NCBI GenBank assembly: GCA_964389305.1
Contig: CAYMEK010000100.1
Coordinates: 1-9,710 of the forward strand
Direction of reading: 5' to 3'
Origin: CAYMEK01 sp964389305
GTDB lineage: Bacteria; Spirochaetota; Spirochaetia; SZUA-6; DRHE01
DNA length: 9,710 nucleotides
The notes below the pieces were generated by a model. That model was not told the origin of the DNA and ran no database searches. It worked only from the letters and a program-made list of their open reading frames with translations. The position numbers were made by a program, and so were the translations under genes. Shown here piece by piece: positions 7,080 to 9,710 of the stretch (positions are counted from its first letter, which is position 1; each line of letters starts with the position of its first letter).

Positions 7080-7195
7080 TCGCCGCCAACGCCGCCGACT
7101 GTACCTTGAACGGAGCTGTTTCCCCGAGGCTGCGGCCGAAAAGGGCTGCAGGGAGGAGAGGCTCGAGGATGGCCAGTTTCGGAGGGGGAACTTGA
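7076..7195 (+). other. Spacer with a 39-codon ATGA-coupled open frame
   Basis: Between tolC and the first ABC gene lie 120 bases, unusual in an otherwise tight operon. An open frame of 39 codons begins with an ATG overlapping the tolC stop (ATGA) and ends at TGA 7193-7195, five bases before the next ATG. Its product would be Ala/Arg/Gly-rich with no recognisable family, membrane helix or adaptor-like hairpin. The ABC frame itself is open only back to 7110 and has no better start. The strong GGAGGGGG at 7181-7188 is the ribosome site for the ABC gene. It is most likely a non-coding spacer or a tiny coupling leader; I do not claim a protein. Confidence 0.25.
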
Positions 7196-7199
7196 GCCC

Positions 7200-8930
7200 A
7201 TGATCAGATTGTTCAGATACTTGAAGCCCTACACGATCCCGGTTGCTGCAGTCGTGGTCCTGGTTTTCTTTCAGAGCATGGCTAACCTGTACCTGCCCAC
7301 CCTGATGTCGGATATCGTCAATAACGGAATCACCAACGGCGACATCGGCTACATCATGCGGATAGGGGGACGCATGCTGCTGGTGGCACTAGGGGGTTCC
7401 GCCTGCGCGATCACGGCCGCCTATCTGGCCTCGCATGCCTCCATGGGCTTCGGGGAGATCCTGCGCAGGAAGATCTTCACTCACGTCGTGAGCTTCTCTC
7501 TTCGCGAGTTCGATGTCCTGGGCACGCCCTCTTTAGTGACCAGGAACACCAACGATGTCACACAGCTCCAGATGGTGCTCTTGATCCTGATGCGGATGAT
7601 CATCAGTGCGCCGATCATGGCCATCGGCGGGATCATCATGGCTGTTTCCAAGGACAGAGGATTGGCCTGGGTGATCATCGTGGTGATTCCGATCCTCGCC
7701 GCCGTGATTACGATTGTCGCGGCAAGGGGGTTTCCCCTCTTCCGGGCTATTCAGAAGAAGATCGACCGGATCAACCTCGTCCTGCGCGAGAGGCTGACCG
7801 GCATCCGGGTCATCCGCGCCTTCAACCGCATCGATGACGAGAAGAAACGCTTCCAGGACGCCAATCTCGATCTCACCCATTCCCTGATCCAGGTCAACAG
7901 GCTTATGGCCGTGGTCATGCCCATCATGATGCTGGTGATGAACCTGACCACCGTTGCCGTAATCTGGTTCGGAAGCATCCGCATCGATCGCGGGACCACG
8001 AACGTCGGCGACATGATGGCCTTTCTGCAGTACGCCTTGCAGATCCTCCTCGCCCTGCTCATGTCCTCCCTGTTGCTTATCATGGTCCCCCGCGCCCAGG
8101 CTTCGGCGGAACGGATCAATGAAGTGCTGGCGACGAAGCCTGGAATGAGAAATCCGGCTCGGCCGAAGCGGACCCGCGTCGGAACCAGGGGTAATATCCA
8201 GTTCAGGAAGGTCACCTTCAGCTATCCCGGCGCCGAGAAGCCCGCGCTCAGCGACGTTTCCTTTTCCACGGCGCCCGGCGAAGTGACCGCGATCATCGGA
8301 AGCACCGGATCGGGGAAATCCACCCTCGTTCATCTGATCCCGCGTTTCTACGACGTCGATTCCGGAAGCATCCTGATCGACGGAGTGGACGTCCGCGAGC
8401 TGTCGCAGGAATACCTGCGGGCCAAAATCGGTCTGGTGCCCCAGAAGGCGATCCTCTTTGCAGGAACCATCGCCGAGAACATCCGCTACGGCAAGGAGGG
8501 GGCCATGGACCAAGAGGTGCTCGAGGCAGCCGAGATCGCCCAGGCCAACGAGTTCATCAGTGAAATGAAGGACGGATTCGATTCGGTCATCTCCCAGGGC
8601 GGCACCAACGTTTCCGGCGGGCAGAAGCAGCGCCTGGCCATAGCCCGCGCCGTGGTGCGCAGACCGGAAATCTACCTTTTCGATGACTGTTTTTCGGCTC
8701 TGGATTTCAAAACCGATGCGCGGCTCAGGGCTGCGCTGAGGAGAAAAACGTTCGACTCCACCGTGCTGATCGTCGGGCAGAGGGTGGCCTCGATCATGGA
8801 TGCGGACAGGATCATCGTGCTGGAAGAAGGCCGGATCGCCGGCCTGGGCACCCACAAGGAGCTGTACCGAAGCTGCGAGGTCTACCGCGAGATCGTGGCT
8901 TCCCAGCTCTCGGAAGAGGAGATCGCATGA
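7200..8930 (+). CDS. ABC exporter half-transporter with degenerate ATP site (TM287-like subunit)
   Basis: A 576-residue type IV (MsbA-like) ABC exporter subunit: a six-helix membrane domain (about 1-310, first helix near 13-35) and a nucleotide-binding domain (about 332-570). Motifs: A-loop Tyr342, Walker A GSTGSGKS (367-374), Q-loop Gln415, signature VSGGQ (471-475), Walker B IYLFDD (491-496), D-loop SALD (499-502). Two key positions are non-consensus: the catalytic glutamate after Walker B is Asp496 and the switch histidine is Gln527 (VGQR). This is the known pattern of the degenerate-site subunit in heterodimeric exporters such as TM287 of TM287/288. The protein should therefore pair with the next gene product rather than form a homodimer. 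It exports lipophilic drugs, lipids or peptides in relatives; the substrate here is unknown. The ATG at 7200 follows GGAGGGGG by 11 bases. Its stop overlaps the next start (ATGA). Confidence 0.94.
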   Translation: MIRLFRYLKPYTIPVAAVVVLVFFQSMANLYLPTLMSDIVNNGITNGDIGYIMRIGGRMLLVALGGSACAITAAYLASHASMGFGEILRRKIFTHVVSFSLREFDVLGTPSLVTRNTNDVTQLQMVLLILMRMIISAPIMAIGGIIMAVSKDRGLAWVIIVVIPILAAVITIVAARGFPLFRAIQKKIDRINLVLRERLTGIRVIRAFNRIDDEKKRFQDANLDLTHSLIQVNRLMAVVMPIMMLVMNLTTVAVIWFGSIRIDRGTTNVGDMMAFLQYALQILLALLMSSLLLIMVPRAQASAERINEVLATKPGMRNPARPKRTRVGTRGNIQFRKVTFSYPGAEKPALSDVSFSTAPGEVTAIIGSTGSGKSTLVHLIPRFYDVDSGSILIDGVDVRELSQEYLRAKIGLVPQKAILFAGTIAENIRYGKEGAMDQEVLEAAEIAQANEFISEMKDGFDSVISQGGTNVSGGQKQRLAIARAVVRRPEIYLFDDCFSALDFKTDARLRAALRRKTFDSTVLIVGQRVASIMDADRIIVLEEGRIAGLGTHKELYRSCEVYREIVASQLSEEEIA

Positions 8931-9710
8931 GCGACCAGCGGACCGGGCGATACACCGCGGGCCCGCCCCGCCCCTCCTTCGGGCGAGGACCGCGGCCGGG
9001 CGGCATGATGGGCGGCGGAGCTGTCGGGGAGAAACCCAAAGACTTCACCGGCACCCTTAAGAGACTGCTGGTATACTTCAGGCCTTACCGAAACACCCTG
9101 ATCGTCATTCTGGTCTTTGCGGTGCTGGGCACGGCTTTCAACATCGCGGGACCCAAGATCATGGGCCAGGTGACCACCAGGCTTTTCGAGGGAATCATCG
9201 GCAAGTTTACCGCCGCCCGCCTGGGACAGCCCGCTCCCTCGATCGATTTCGCCTTCATCGGGAAGGTGATTTTCGTGTTGATCGGGCTGTACCTGGTGAG
9301 CGCGCTCTTCAACTACATCCAGCAATATCAGATGGCCGGCATATCCCAGAAGATCGTCTTCGATATGCGCAGCGATATCAACGAAAAGCTCTCCCGGCTT
9401 CCCCTGAAGTTCTTCGACTCGCGCACACACGGCGAGATCATGAGCCGGGTCACCAACGATATCGACACTATAGGCACCACGCTGCAGCAGAGCCTGACCC
9501 AGATGGTCACCTCCGTCTGCACGATTGTCGGCGTTCTGATCATGATGCTCACCATCAGTCCCGTCCTGACATTGATCACTATGGTCACCCTGCCCGTTTC
9601 CTTTCTCGCCACGGCGAACATCGCCAGGCTGTCGCAGAGAAACTTCGCCGCCCAGCAGAAGGAGCTCGGCATCTTGAACGGCCACGTGGAGGAAATGTTC
9701 ACAGGCCACA
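8927..9710 (+). CDS. ABC exporter half-transporter, partner subunit (TM288-like), truncated by window end
   Basis: Starts with an ATG overlapping the previous stop (ATGA at 8927-8930) and stays open to the window edge, giving 261 codons, so only the first part of the membrane domain is visible; the full protein should be about 600-630 residues. It has a cytosolic Pro/Gly/Arg-rich extension (about 1-38) with a GMMGGG stretch, a known feature of the TM288-like partner in heterodimeric exporters, then KRLLVYFRPYR leading into helix 1 (57-78). Helix 2 covers about 112-134; a coupling segment, FFDSRTHGEIMSRVTNDID (162-180), is a family hallmark; helices 3 and 4 lie near 188-208 and 211-230. The visible part ends in the LNGHVEEMF stretch that precedes coupling helix 2. 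The nucleotide-binding domain, and thus whether its catalytic Glu and His are intact, lies outside the window. Overlap and family pairing strongly suggest a heterodimer with the previous product. Confidence 0.93.
   Translation, partial: MSDQRTGRYTAGPPRPSFGRGPRPGGMMGGGAVGEKPKDFTGTLKRLLVYFRPYRNTLIVILVFAVLGTAFNIAGPKIMGQVTTRLFEGIIGKFTAARLGQPAPSIDFAFIGKVIFVLIGLYLVSALFNYIQQYQMAGISQKIVFDMRSDINEKLSRLPLKFFDSRTHGEIMSRVTNDIDTIGTTLQQSLTQMVTSVCTIVGVLIMMLTISPVLTLITMVTLPVSFLATANIARLSQRNFAAQQKELGILNGHVEEMFTGH

Noticed and set aside
7533..8855. Long open frame of 440 codons on the minus strand opposite the first ABC gene
   Set aside because: It is antisense to a clearly conserved ABC exporter, its product is rich in Asp, Gly and His with no recognisable domain, and long antisense frames are common in GC-rich genes.
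8882..9709. Open frame of 275 codons on the minus strand opposite the second ABC gene
   Set aside because: The + strand frame encodes an unmistakable ABC membrane domain; the antisense product is low-complexity in character and matches no family.
1..9710. CRISPR array, tRNA/rRNA, insertion sequence, integrase or toxin-antitoxin module
   Set aside because: I looked for regularly spaced repeats, terminal inverted repeats, transposase-like frames and RNA gene landmarks and saw none; the repeats present are protein-level SG motifs in the DUF4097 gene.

Overview
This 9.7 kb window is from a GC-rich bacterial chromosome or large contig. The bacterium is almost certainly diderm, because it encodes a TolC-type outer-membrane channel with a signal peptide. 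No rRNA, tRNA or conserved marker gene is present, so the phylum cannot be fixed. The mix (2TM + DUF4097 pair, orphan multi-PAS hybrid kinase, TM287/288-type ABC pair beside TolC) would fit groups such as Spirochaetota, Acidobacteriota/Aminicenantes or related anaerobes, but this is a guess. Apart from the leading, leftward kinase gene, every gene reads rightward.

Layout: (i) 1-142 has no supportable gene but holds a GC-rich hairpin between the kinase stop and the window edge. (ii) 143-2533, minus strand: a soluble hybrid histidine kinase with three PAS domains, a HisKA/HATPase core and a C-terminal receiver. (iii) 2534-2836: a divergent intergenic region with an AT-rich core. (iv) 2837-3998: a translationally coupled pair, a small 2TM-domain membrane protein and a membrane-anchored DUF4097-type repeat protein, closed by a strong intrinsic terminator at 4040-4076. 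(v) 4110-4934: an AAC(3)-family N-acetyltransferase. (vi) 5151-9710: an apparent efflux operon: MarR-type repressor, TolC-family outer-membrane protein, and two half-size ABC exporter subunits, the second cut off by the window edge.

How the genes work together (inference): the MarR protein probably binds its own AT-rich upstream region, which has two 8-bp palindromes with centres 30 bp apart, and controls the operon. The ABC pair has the features of a heterodimeric exporter with one degenerate ATP site: the first subunit has Asp in place of the catalytic Glu and Gln in place of the switch His. The second begins with the Gly/Pro-rich cytosolic extension common in the partner subunit. TolC lies in the same transcription unit, but no HlyD/MFP adaptor gene lies between MarR and the second ABC gene. 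The 2TM/DUF4097 pair may be an envelope-associated unit, with the divergent kinase as a possible but unproven sensor.

The window is mostly made of recognisable families. I see no clearly new defence or mobile system. The points most worth a second look are the adaptor-less TolC + heterodimeric ABC operon, the coupled 2TM/DUF4097 pair opposite an orphan hybrid kinase, the operator-like palindromes before marR, and the acetyltransferase placed immediately behind a strong terminator.
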